DNA of 64,000 nt from Aplectana chamaeleonis (lineage: Eukaryota; Nematoda; Chromadorea; Rhabditida; Cosmocercidae), in assembly GCA_029168955.1 (NCBI GenBank), contig JAPDOI010000173.1:434001-498000 (forward strand). The letters are read 5' to 3'. The translations under genes were made by a program, and so were the position numbers. The notes under the pieces were generated by a model. That model saw nothing but the letters and a program-made list of their open reading frames with translations, was not told the origin of the DNA and made no database searches. Of this stretch, positions 1 through 12,400 are shown piece by piece; position 1 is the stretch's first letter; every line of letters starts with the position of its first letter.

Positions 1-1745
1 TCGTGGAATGTGTGCAGGACATCAGTAGGAACGTGCAGGACATCAGGAAGCGTGTGCAGGACCCCAATAGGGGTGTGCAGGACATCATGGAATGTGTGCA
101 GGACCTTAGTAGGAGTGTGCAGGACATCATGAAACGTGTGCAAGACCCCTGTAAGGATGATCAGAACTTCGTGGAATGTGTGCAGGACATCAGTAGGAGT
201 GTGCAGGACATCATGAAGCGTGTGTAGGACCCCAATAGGGGTGTGCAGGACATCATGGAATGTGTGCAGGACCTAAGTAGGAGTGTGCAGGACATCATGA
301 AACGTGTGCAAGACCCCTGTAAGGATGATCAGAACTTCGTGGAATGTGTGCAGGACATCAGTAGGAGTGTGCAGGACATCATGAAACGTGTGCAAGACCC
401 CTGTAAGGATGAGCAGGACTTCATGGAATGTGTGCTGGATCTCCCAGTAGGGGTGTGCAGGACGCCGTAGAATGTGTGCAGGACCTCAGTAGGAGTGTGC
501 AGGACCTTAGTAGGAGTGTGCAGGACATCATGGGACTCTGTGCAGGACCCCAGTAGGGGTGTGCAGGACCTCAGTAGAGTGTGCAGGACATTTTGGGACC
601 TGTGCAGGACCCCAGTAAGGGTGTGCAGGACGTCGTAGAATGTGTGCAGGACCTCAGTGGGAGTGTGCAGGACCTTAGTAGGAATGTGCAGGACATCATG
701 GGACCTGTGCAGACCCCAGTAGGGGTGTGCAGGACCTCAGTAGGAGGTGCATGACATGTCTGGGACCTGCACAGGACCTCAGTAGGAGTGCGCAGGATAT
801 CATGGAACGTGTGCAGGACCCCAGTAGGGTTGTGTGGACGTCAATGGGAATGTGTGCAGAACCTCAGTAGGGAGTGTGCAGGACCTCAGTAGGAGTGTGC
901 AGGACCTTAGTAGGAGTGTGCAGGACATCATGGGACCTGTGCAGGACCCCAGTAAGTGTGCAGGACATCATGGAACCTGTGTAGGACCCAGTAGGGGTGT
1001 GCTGACATCGTAGAATGTGCAGAACATCAGTAGGAGTGTGCAGGACATCATGGGACCTGTGCAGGACCCCAGTAGGGGTGTGCAGGACGTCGTAGAATGT
1101 GTGCAGGACCTTAGTAGGAGTGTGTGCAGGACATCATGAAACATGTGCAAGACCCCTGTAAGGATGAGCAGGACTTCATGGAATATGTGTGCAGGACATC
1201 AGTAGGAGTGTGCAGGACATCATGAAGCGTGTGCAGGACCCCAGTAGGGTTGGAGCAGGACGTCATGGAATGTGTGCAGGACCTTAGTAGGAGTGTGCAG
1301 GACATCATGAAACGTGTGCAAGACCCCAATAGGGGTGTGCAGGACATCATGGAATGTGTGCAGGACCTTAGCAGGAGTGTGCAGGACATCATGAAACGTG
1401 TGCAAGACCCCCTGTAAGGATGATCAGAACTTCGTGGAATGTGTGCAGGACATCAGTAGGAACGTGCAGGACATCAGGAAGCGTGTGCAGGACCCCAATA
1501 GGGGTGTGCAGGACATCATGGAATGTGTGCAGGACCTTGCAAGTAGGAGTGTGCAGGACATCATGAAACGTGTGCAAGACCCCTGTAAGGGATGATCAGA
1601 ACTTCGTGGAATGTGTGCAGGACATCAGTAGGAGTGTGCAGGACATCATGAAACGTGTGCAAGACCCCTGTAAGGATGAGCAGGACTTCATGGAATGTGT
1701 GCTGGATCTCAGTAGGGGTGTGCAGGACCTCAGTTCAATGTTCAG
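1..1745. repeat. 21-bp minisatellite with longer higher-order period
   Basis: The stretch is a head-to-tail array of a 21-bp unit of the form GTGTGCAGGACATCAGTAGG plus one base. Variants (ACATCATGAAAC, CCCCAATAGGG, CCTGTAAGGATG) recur in order, so that the block ending in GATCAGAACTTCGTGGAAT returns about every 168 bp (8 units). Because 21 is a multiple of 3, many copies read as a seven-residue VQD-x-x-x-x repeat. Indels and stops break the frame repeatedly and no single ORF spans the array, so I treat it as non-coding. Copies between about 520 and 1000 are more divergent. The array runs off the left edge of the window. Confidence 0.9.
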
Positions 1746-2084
1746 GACACCGTATGCAAGCCACGCCTCCGAATCTACAAGAATGATAGTTAAGTCCGCC
1801 AGAATAGGGCTACCGTAATCTCACTCGAGTTGGCTCTAAAATTTTCTAAGTTCTGACTCCGATTTCGCTTCATCTTCCCTACAGGTGGTGATGTTTCCCT
1901 GCTTTTTAGTCCAGGCAGATCCTCAACTGCTGACCCCTAGAGAAGGACGGTGTGTGAATCAAGACACACCGCTCTTCACTTCTTTTATACTTTATCATTG
2001 ATCAATTGGGTATCATCAAATTTGTTTACGAGAGCCGAATAACATCATTTCTGAGATTACGGTAGTCCTCTTCTGGCGCACTTA
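1746..2084. other. unannotated spacer
   Basis: About 340 bp of unique-looking, AT-moderate sequence between the minisatellite and the first dispersed repeat. I see no gene, RNA or repeat in it. Confidence 0.5.
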
Positions 2085-2480
2085 ACTATCGTTCGCGCTG
2101 GAAATCAATTTCCATTTTTCAGGCTCAATTTCATGATCGAGCCCGGTAGACCACACTGGTAAACTTTGGCGAGTCAAAAACGTTGGACGATGAGGGTTAA
2201 TATCCGCCACCAATTCTCACCAGTCATCTAAGCCCTTTTTTCCTAGAATGTTGGTGCGACAGTAAGATAACAGGAAAAATTGGTTACGGCACGAACTCCA
2301 CATGCAGAAAAACTCCGAAAATGATTTTGGCGCGAAATTCAAATTCGTATTTACAATGTGTTCCGATTGACTTTCCTTACAAATGAAGGTTTTCATGGGC
2401 CCCTTCAACATTTTCTTTCACTAGAGGGCCAAGCTACGCAAAACTCATAGAAATGATGGAAAACTCTGATAAAAGAGGCC
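2085..2480 (+). repeat. dispersed repeat family B, copy 1
   Basis: The segment shares a long colinear similarity with 33205-33640. Common blocks include ATCGTTCGCGCTG, CAGGCTCAATTTC, GAGCCCGGTA, GTCAAAAACGT, TTCTCACCAGTCATCTA and TTTACAATGTGTTC. Neither copy keeps a common reading frame, so this looks like a non-coding transposon remnant. No terminal repeats were identified, and both ends are approximate. Confidence 0.65.
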
Positions 2481-2819
2481 TGATACTGCGCTATCAATCA
2501 TTGTTTTTATTAGAGCTCTACGGAAATACTTCTGACTGGTAGCCTCACCAATGGGCCGTTCATTTCATTTCTGTCTTGAGTGGTGCGTGCCCCCGTCTAG
2601 AAGAGTGCCTAGAACCTGTACAATTGAGTCATTTTGAAACTCATTTCTTCATTTTTCGACTTTTAAATTCAAAAAGTATATGCCTTGCATCTATTTGTAG
2701 GAAGCCAAGCGTTGCAACAATTATCTTGCAGTCTTAGCAGCGGAGCGGTTGTTTCTTCATTTCTACCACTATGTTTTCGAAAAAAAACAACTTGACTTCT
2801 GGAGCTCGACGATATTGTA

Positions 2820-3730
2820 GAAGCAAAGCCTTGTAAAGTTGTGAAATTTCTGAAGGTTTTGGGCTCCATAGCAAAGGTCAAGGATTTGGCATTGCTCCTA
2901 AATGTTGTGAAATTGTTTTATTGGATTATGGCTCTCAACTTGATTTTTCAAATCATGGTAGTGAAATGTGTCAGATTGATTTGGCTGTGATGATGTACTA
3001 TATGCAGATAACATAATCATTAAATCTAGTGAAATTGTTTGCAAAACCGGATTTGGCAGGAGTTCTATCAATTATCACGAGTCAAATCACGCGTCATAGA
3101 AGGTCCTCTGGCGAGCGAATGAAGACAAAAAGAAAAATAATAATCACTCAGTCAACGAATGCTTCCAGAACGAGCAACGTATGGCCTTAACCTGGGCTAG
3201 AATTAAGAGTTTCCTGAATGCTATTCTGCCCTTTCAGTGTAGCTTTCACTAACAATAAGGTACCAGACCTTCCCTCACCGATAGAGATAAAAATCATGAA
3301 AACAGAAATCTAACGCAATTTACTTCCGCTACTGACTCTATGTCTTCTGTGTCCCTCAACGCTTTCACGGTTCGCATTGTATAGAAACGTTTTTGCTGCT
3401 AGGTTTATTCCTGTTCTCATTCTGATTCAATATGCGCTTCAAGGAAAACCCCTTCTGGACGCGTGATTTGACTGGTGATAATTGATAGAGCTCCTGCCAA
3501 ATCCGTTTTGCAACAATTTCACTAGATTTAATGATTATGTTATCTGCATATAGTATCATCACAGCCAAATCAATTCGACGAATTTCACTACATTTGAAAA
3601 ATCAAGTTGAGAGCCAAATCCAATAAAAAACAACAATTTCACCCCAACATTTAGGGCAATGCCAAATCGCTTGACCTTTTTCTTGCGGAGCCCAACTTTC
3701 CAGAAATTGGAGTTATGGCTTCTCTCCAAA
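2820..3730. repeat. fold-back element (long inverted repeat)
   Basis: The left arm (about 2820-3095) and the right arm (about 3458-3730) are imperfect reverse complements. Matching landmarks include TTTGGCATTGC against GCAATGCCAAA, TATGCAGATAACATAATCAT against its complement near 3530, and GTCAAATCACGCGTC against GACGCGTGATTTGAC. About 360 bp of loop (3096-3457) lies between. There is no coding capacity. It is the type of structure left by fold-back or MITE-like DNA transposons. Confidence 0.75.
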
Positions 3731-4083
3731 TCAGTGTAACGAGTGACAGCTTAGTGGACGAGTTTGTCCGAGGCTTGTAACTTCCGTCATTTGCAACCGA
3801 TGTATGTGAGCCGACCTGTATAAAGAGAGAGACCGAAAATGAAGGGAAGAACGGGGAGATTGATAGGAAATCATCGCTCATCTCGTCACTGTTGAGCTCG
3901 GAAGATTGTAAAAGGGGCGAGCCAAAGTGGCTTCCCGATCGGGGCGACCCAGAGTGGCTTCCTCTTATATCTCGCTCATTCGAAGGGATTGAGAGCTCGC
4001 ACTTGGCAGGTGTTATATAGGGTGGGCCTACTTTACAATTATGTGGAAATCTTGGATTTCGTCTCTGAGCTTGGACTGTGCCT
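3720..4083 (-). mobile_element. TTAA-family element remnant
   Basis: Read on the minus strand, the piece starts with the family end AGGCACAGTCCAAGCTCAGA next to TTAA (4084-4087). It continues with interior blocks shared with the elements at 30255-31366, 33926-34400 and 47568-48052, including the diagnostic TCGGACAA.CTCGTCCAC. The far end is lost in the adjacent fold-back repeat. The minus-strand ORF covering 3651-4190 is a chance frame through this repeat. Confidence 0.65.
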
Positions 4084-4149
4084 TTAACAATGCTCGTCAC
4101 ATGCAAGCCATCGATCATTGCAACGAGATATTCGGGGCTTGCTATCACT

Positions 4150-4225
4150 ACACGACGGCTCAGCTGGTAACGCATCGGACTACGAAACATTTGAATAGCG
4201 AGTGTTGATGGTTCGAGTACTGCAA
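4150..4225 (+). other. tRNA-like relic (A-box/B-box pair), possible SINE head
   Basis: CGGCTCAGCTGG at about 4155 resembles a tRNA D-arm/A box. GGTTCGAGTAC at about 4211 resembles a T-arm/B box. The spacing of about 55 bp fits a tRNA, and CTACGAA sits where an ACG anticodon loop would be. The acceptor and anticodon stems do not pair convincingly, so a functional tRNA is unlikely. A tRNA pseudogene or the 5' head of a tRNA-derived SINE is the better reading. Confidence 0.25.
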
Positions 4226-6439
4226 GATCATTACTGCATTACGGCTGACAATAAGGGAATTTCTATGTGTTCACTATCCTTATTCTGAGTTTTAACGGTG
4301 TTGTTTTCATACCGCTTTTCTAATACCGCAGAGGTGACGCGATATAAACGGAGAACGTTTCACATCTACATTAGATACTATGGAGATTCCCATGTTTTAA
4401 CATTCGCTGGGAGACCCTTACCCATCTCCCCACCTATGTTACACAAGAGCCGTTTTTAAATCGGTGAAACACTTGAGGAGATTTGTTTTGATATATGACG
4501 GTGAAAAAAAGGCTAGGACAACATAGAGCCTCGTGAACTTGTTACTTGATCAATGATCATCACTATGTCCAACAGAAATTCGCAGAGGCACTAAGCCTAG
4601 CTCCCTGCCCTTCAGTTCTTTTACCTACCAAGACCTTAGCTGAATAATCATTCCAGAGCGAAAGGAAATGAAATGGCAAATTGGGAAACTATCGTAACCA
4701 TTTTGTGCATAACTAAATGTAAAATCGGTCTCCTGCACACGGGTTTTCTAGACAGAGCTTTAACGAAAAATGAGAATGGACACGTCACTTTTTGGAAGAT
4801 TTTCTATGTACATACATATATCAGACTAAAACGGCTAAGGTGCATCATTTAAAGGCTCAGTGCACCCTCCGACATGAATTTTGTGATTTTCATGTCATTG
4901 TGTAGTAGACCCCTCCTGTATAACACCTGGGGTGGTAGTAATATTGTCTTTTAACACGAGTCAACCACGCGCTCTTGACCGTTGGTTGACCATGAATCAG
5001 CCACATCTTAGCCACGGACTATCCACCTCTGTAACAAGGATCAACTCGTTTTTCAAATATTAAGTATGCGTTACTTAAAGAAACGCATACCTACTTTACC
5101 ACAAGCAAGTCGCATGTGAAAAGCGATGAACGCATCCGCATTCTCTTTTAAACCTTTTTAACTCTATAACAGTTTCGCTGAAGGTTTTTGTAGACCACTC
5201 TGAAACGGTTCCGATCTCATCGATCATTATAATTGCAGGACAACATATGGAGAGTTGGGGTGGAGGAAACAATGAAATTTTCCTCAGCCCATTTCAAGGC
5301 AATCTCTCTACTAATAAAGAACCGAAAAGAAGGAGGAGCGGAGGCTGCACTGGAACTCGTCTGAAACTCTTGCGTCGATACCCGCAAGTTTTCTTATACA
5401 AAAAATGTAGGCGCGGACGAGTTCGGCGTGTAAAAAATAAAAGTCCTTTTAAATTTTGTAGCCTGCATTACATTGGCATTGGGGCGCGCTCAATGAACAG
5501 CAGACGATTTTCATATTGTTTGTTCGTCCGTACAATCGGCATTTCTACGTCTTCCGGAATTCGACGCCCGAGCTTTGAACGCGTTTTTGTTCTTAAAGCC
5601 TTGAGTTTCTGTTTCTTACTTGTTCTTTTTTGTTCTCAGCGTTCTGCTGGAAATTCGTTTTTATTGCCATTCCCGTGATTTCCCACTCCCGTCACCACCA
5701 CTTCAACGATTTTCGCTTTTGATCCATTTCAGATTTTCAGTGAGGATCTTAATCCATGCAAGCGGTGATTGCTCTGGTCAATTTTACGAGAGTCTGGCCC
5801 AGCGTGATGACAATCTCGACAGCCGATGTGCAATAAGTATCTTCCGCATAGTCTCTATCCTGAATGCCATTGTCAGGCACATATTTCCAGGTCAGTCGGT
5901 CAGCTTTCATTTGCGGCTATTCCTTTACAATTCTTGTTTTTTATGTATGTTTGTGTTCTGTTGGGGTGTTACTCGCATGGCCATTTTGTAGCACAGCGTA
6001 AGAAAATCCGAGAAAGATTGGTGCTTCTGAATTGCGCCTCGTCTTTTTGGAGGGAGGAGGAAGGAGATGAGGTGCTATTGCAGTGGGGGGACCACTATTG
6101 TATTGCACATTTGACCACCCCATTTTTTCGTGGCGCAATGATCTTCCTCCTGATTTCGGCAGGGGAGGGAAATCACGGGTGTACGTGCTCTAACTTTAGT
6201 GCGGCACCATAAAATGGGCGTGTGGCGCCAAGTGCATCGCGCCATAACGCCCCCCCGCTATGTTGGCACCGGAGATGACACCCTCTCCGAGGTTCCACAA
6301 CCGAAGATAGTCTGGGAAGGTTTCTTGTACGGGTAGGAAAACATGTGCGCAACGTGAGTAGAAATTGAGGCAAATATTTCGCAACCATGCCCTGGTTTCC
6401 CGCCCACCCGAGGTTCTAACCTTTTGCCAAAGGTAGGGA
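4226..6439. other. spacer without a recognised gene
   Basis: 4853-4945 (following TTAA at 4849) is a short fragment of the TTAA family. It matches the reverse complement of the right end of the element at 32099-32595, sharing AGACCCCTC and GTATAAC. Plus-strand ORFs at 5247-5678 (143 codons), 5620-5991 and 5826-6212 overlap one another. They show no recognisable domain, no splice structure and no second copy in the window. I see no other feature here. Confidence 0.4.
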
Positions 6440-9400
6440 GGACTTTAACACCCGGGTACCCGTGAGCTTTTCCTTCCTTGCACCTACAGGTGCACATTCT
6501 GAGTTCTAACCGATTTTACCCTCTCTAGAGAATTTGGCTTCACGGGAATATCCTCAGGCCCACACCCGGGGTTTTCCTCCCTGCCCACAGTGCAGCCACG
6601 GCAGGCTGCACCGTCCATTCTGGGTTTCAACCAATTTGCACTCCCAGATTTTGGCTTCACGGGAATATCAGCCCACACCCGGGGATTTCCTCCTTGCCTG
6701 ATGCAGGTGCAGCCAGAAGGCTGCACCAGCTAAATTCTGGGTTTACACCAATTCGCACCTCCTAGAATTTGGCCTCACGGGAATATCAGCCCACACCCGG
6801 GTATTTCTCTCCCCTGCCCACAATGTGCAGCCACAGGCCGCACCCTCCACATTCTGGGTTGCAACCTTAACACCTCCTAGAATTTGGCTTCACGGGAATA
6901 TCAGCCCACACCCGGGGATTTCCTCCCCTGCCCACAGGTGCAAAGCTGCAGGCTGCAATGCAAATCCATTCTGGGTTTAGAACCTGTTTTGGCATCTCTC
7001 CAAGAATTTGGCTACACGGGAATATCAGCCCACACCCGGGATTTCCTCCTCACGCATACAGTGCAGCACGCAGGCTGCACCGTCCATTCTGGGATGCAAA
7101 CAACACCTCCTAGAATTGTGACTTTCATGGAATAGTCATCACACACCTCGGGGATTTCTTCCCCCTGCTCACACAGTGCAGCCGCAGGCTGTGCAATCTG
7201 TCCACATTCTGGGTTTGCACCGATTTGCATCTCCAAGAATTTGGCTACACAGGAATAGTCAGTACCTCGCCCGGGATTCCCTCTTTTCCTCACAGTGCAG
7301 CCGCAGGCTGCACCGTACATGTCTGGGTTTACACCAATTCGCACCTCCTAGAATTTGGCTTCACGGGAATATCAGCCCCACACCCTGCAGCGTTTTCCTC
7401 CTCCTGCCCACAGTGATGCAGCCGCAGAGGCTGCTACTGCCTATTCTGGGTTTCCAAACCAATTTGCACCTCCTAGAATTTGGCTTCACCGGGAATATCA
7501 GCCCACACCCAGGGGATTCCCTCCCTGCACCCACAAGGTGCAGCCGCAGGCTGCTTAGTACAGTCTTTGCTTTACACCATTGGTGAACTTACTCCTAGAA
7601 TTTGGCTTCACAGGAATATCAGCCCCACACCCGGGTTTTCTCCTCCCCTGCCCAGCAGTGCAGCCTTCGCAGGTAACTGCCCCGTCGTCTGGGTTTCAAT
7701 AACCAATTTGCACTCCCAGATTTTGGCTTCACAGGAATATCAGCCCACACCCAGGTATTTCCTCCCTGCCCACAGTGATAAAGACCGCAGGCTGCACCTC
7801 TCCGATATCTGGGTTGCAAACCAACACCTTCTAGAATTTGGCTTCACAGGAATATCCTTGGCCCACACCCGGGGATTTCTCCACCTGCCCACAGTGCAGC
7901 TGCAGGCTGCACCGTCCATTCTGGGTTTGAACCGTTTTTGCATCTCCGAGAATTTGGCTACACGGGAATATCAGCCTCATACCCGGGGATTTCCTCCCCG
8001 CATGACAGTGCAGCCGCAGGCTTGCACCGTCCATTCTGGGATTCAAACAACACCCTAGAATTTGGCTTCACGGGAATTTCATGTCCATACACCCGGGGAT
8101 TTCCACCCCCGCTCATAGTGAAGCCGCAGGCTGCACCGTCCATTCTGGAGTTGCAACCAACACCTCCTCAGAATTTGGCTTCACGAGAATATCAGCCCAC
8201 ACCCGGGGATTTCTTCCTGCCCACAGTGCAGCCGCAGGCTTTGTACCGTCCATTCTGGGTTTTGAACCGATTTGCATCTCCAAGAATTTGGCTTCACGGG
8301 AATAACAGCCCCACACCCGGGGTTTTCTCCCCTGCCCACAGTGCAGCCGCAGAAGAACTGCACCGTAAATGTCTGGGTTTACACCAATTCGCACCTCCTA
8401 GAATTTGAGCTTCACGGGAATAACAGCCCACACCCAGGGTTTTCCTCCCCCTGCCCACAGTGCAGCCGCAGGCTGCACCGTCCATTCTGGGTTTACACCA
8501 ATTCGCACCCTCCTAGAATTTGGCGGCTTCACGGGAATATCAGCCCACACCCGGGTATTTTCCTCCCCTTGCCCACAGTGCAGCCGCAGGCTGCACCCTC
8601 CATTCTGGGTTTGAACCGTTTTGCATCTCCAAGAATTTGGCTACACGGGAATATCAGTCCTCGCCCGGGATTCCCTCTTTTCCCTCACATGTGCAGCTGC
8701 AGGCTGCACCAAATCCTCTGGGTTCGAACCGATTTGCATCTCCAAGAATTTGGCTTCACGGGAATATCAGCCCACACCAGGATTCCCTCCCCTGCCCACA
8801 GTGCAGCCGCAGAGCTGCACCTGTCATTCTGGGATGCAAACACAAACACCCTCCCCTAGAATTTGGGTTCACGGGAATATCATCATACACTCGGGGATTT
8901 CTTTCCCTGCCCACAGTGCAGCCGCAGGCCGCACCCTCCATTCTGGATTGCAACCAACACCTCCTAGAATTTGGCTTCACGGGAATATCAGCCCACACCC
9001 GGGGATTTCCTCCCCTGCCCACAGTGCAGCTGCAGGCTGCACCGTCCATTCTGGGTTTGAACCGTTTTGCATCTCCAAGAATTTGGCTACACGGGAATAT
9101 CAGCCCACACCCGGGGATTTCCTCCCCCGCATACAGTGCAGCCGCAGGCTGCACCGTCCATTCTGGGATGCAAACAACACCTCCTAGAATTTGGCTTCAC
9201 GGGAATATCATCACACACCCGGGGATTTCTTCCCCTGCCCACAGTGCAGCCGCAGGCTGTACCGTCCATTCTGGGTTTGCACCGATTTGCATCTCCAAGA
9301 ATTTGGCTACACGGGAATATCAGTCCTCGCCCGGGATTCCCTCTTTTCCTCACAGTGCAGCTGCAGGCTGCACCGTCCATTCTGGGTTTGAACCGATTTG

Positions 9401-12400
9401 CATCTCCAAGAATTTGGCTTCACGGGAATATCAGCCCACACCTGGGGATTTCCTCCCCTGCCCACAGTGCAGCCGCAGGCTGCACCGCTCCTTCTGGGTT
9501 TCGGCCAATTCGCAACTCCTAGAAATTGGCTTCACGGGAATATCAGTCCACACCTGGGGATTCCCTCCCCTGCCCACAGTGCAGCCGCAGGCTGCCCCGC
9601 TCTTTCTGGGTTTCGACCAATTCGCACCTCCTATAATTTGGCTTCACGGGAATATCAGCCCACACCCGGAGATTTCCTCCCCTGCCCACAATGCAGCCGC
9701 AGGCTGCACCGCTTCTTCGGGGTTTCGACCAATTCGCAACTCCTAGAAATTGGCTTCACGGGAATATCAGCCCACACCCGGGGATTCCCTCCCCTGCCCA
9801 CAGTGCAGCCGCAGACTGCACTGTCCATTCTGGGTTTCGACCAATTCGCACCTCCTAGAATTTGGCTTCACGGGAATATCAACCCACACCCTTGCATTTC
9901 CTCCCCTGCCCACAGTGCAGCCGCAGGCAGCACCGTCCATTCTGGGTTTCGACCATTTTGCACCTCCTAGAATTTGGCTCCACGGGAATATCAGCCTACA
10001 CTCGGGGATTCCCTCCCCTGCCCACAGTGCAGCCGCAGGCTGCACTGTCCATTCTGGGTTTCGACCAATTCGCACCTCCTAGAATTTGGCTTTACGGGAA
10101 TATCAGCCCACACCCGGGGATTTCCTCCCCCCGCATACAGTGCAGCCGCAGGCTGCACCGTCCTTTCTGGGTTTCGACCAATTCGCACCCCCTAGAATTT
10201 GGCTTCACGGGAATATCAGCCTACACCCGGGGATTTTCTCCCCTGCCCACAGTGCAGCCGCAGGCTGCACCGCCCCTTCTGGGTTTCGACCAATTCGCAC
10301 CCCCTAGAATTTGGCTTCACGGGAATATCAGCCTACACCCGGGGATTTTCTCTCCTGCCCACAGTGCAGCCGCAGGCTGCACCGTCCATTATGGGTTTCG
10401 ACCATTTTGCACCTCCTAGAATTTGGCTTCACGGGAATATCAGCCCACACCCGGGGATTTCCTCCCCTGCCCACAGTGCAGCCGCAGGCTGCACCGCTCC
10501 TTCTGGGTTTCGACCAATTCGCACCTCCTAGAATTTGGCTTCACGGGAATATCAGCCCACACCCGGGGATTCCCTCCCCTGCCCACAGTGCAGCCGCAGG
10601 CTGCACCGCTCCTTCTGGGTTTCGACCAATTCGCACCTCCTAGAATTTGGCTTCACGGGAATATCAGCCCACACCCGGGGATTTCCTCCCCTGCCCACAG
10701 TGCAGCCGCAGGCAGCACCGTCCATTCTGGGTTTCGACCATTTTGCACCTCCTAGAATTTGGCTCCACGGGAATATCAGCCTACACCCGGGGATTTCCTC
10801 CCCTGCCCACAGTGCAGCCGCAGGCTGCACTGTCCATTCTGGGTTTCGACCAATTCGCACCTCCTAGAATTTGGCTTTACGGGAATATCAGCCCACACCC
10901 GGGGATTTTCTCCCCTGCCCACAGTTCAGCCGCAGGCTGCACCGCTCCTTCTGGGTTTCGACCAATTCGCAACTCCTAGAAATTGGCTTCACGGGAATAT
11001 CAGCCCACACCTGGAAATTCCCTCCCCTGCCCACAGTGCAGCCGCTGGCTGCACCGCTCCTTCTAGGTTTCGACCAATTCGCACCTCCTATAATTTGGCT
11101 TCACGGGAATATCAGCCCACACCCGAGGATTTCCTCCCCTGCCCACAGTGCCGCCGCAGGCTGCCCCGCTTCTTCGGGGTTTCGACCAATTCGCAACTCC
11201 TAGAAATTGGCTTCACGGGAATATCAGCCCACACCCGGGGATTTCCTCCCCTGCCCTTAGTGCAGCCGCAGGCTGCACCGCTCCTTCTGGGTTTCGACCA
11301 ATTCGCAACTCTTAGAAATTGGCTTCACGGGAATATCAGTCCACACCTGGGGATTCCCTCACCTGCCCACAGTGGGTTTCGACCAATTCGCAACTCCTAG
11401 AAATTCGCTTCACGGGAATATCAGCCTACACCCGGGGATTTCCTCCCCTGCCCACAGTGCAGCCGCAGGCTGCACTGTCCATTCTGTGTTTCGACCAATC
11501 CGCACCTCCTAGAATTTGGCTTTACGGGAATATCAGCCCACACCTGGGGATTTCCTCCCCTGCCCACAGTGCAGCCGCAGGCTGCACCGCTCCTTCTGGG
11601 TTTCGACCAATTCGCAACTCCTAGAAATTGGCTTCACGGGAATATCAGTCCACACCTGGGGATTCCCTCCCCTGCCCACAGTGCAGCCGCAGGCTGCACC
11701 GCTCTTTCTGGGTTTCGACCAATTCGCACCTCCTGTAATTTGGCTTCACGGGAATATCAGCCCACACCCGGAGATTTCCTCCCCTGCCCACAGTGCAGCC
11801 GCAGGCTGCACCGCTTCTTCGGGGTTTCGACCAATTCGCAACTCCTAGAAATTGGCTTCACGGGAATATCAGCCCACACCCGGGGATTCCCTCCCCTGCC
11901 CACAGTGCAGCCGCAGACTGCACTGTCCATTCTGGGTTTCGACCAATTCGCACCTCCTAGAATTTGGCTTCACGGGAATATCAACCCACACCCTTGCATT
12001 TCCTCCCCTGCCCACAGTGCAGCCGCAGGCAGCACCGTCCATTCTGGGTTTCGACCATTTTGCACCTCCTAGAATTTGGCTCCACGGGAATATCCGCCTA
12101 CACTCGAGGATTCCTCCCCTGCCCACAGTGCAGCCGCAGGCTGCACTGTCCATTCTGGGTTTCTGACCAATTCGCACCTCCTAAATTTGGCTTTACGGGA
12201 ATATCAGCCCCACACCCTGGGATTTCTCCCCTGCATACAGTGCAGCCGCAGGCTGCACTGTCCATTCTGGGTGTCGAACAATTCGCACCTCCTAGAATTT
12301 GGCTTCACGGGAATATCAGCCTACACCCGGGGATTTTCTCCCCTGCCCACAGTGCAGCCGCAGGCTGCACCGCCCCTTCTGGGTTTCGACCAATTCGCAC

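Noticed and set aside
3..1818. Heptad-like VQD-x4 repeat proteins on the plus strand and LHT-rich ones on the minus strand.
   Set aside because: They are products of a 21-bp minisatellite; frames break often and both strands are equally open.
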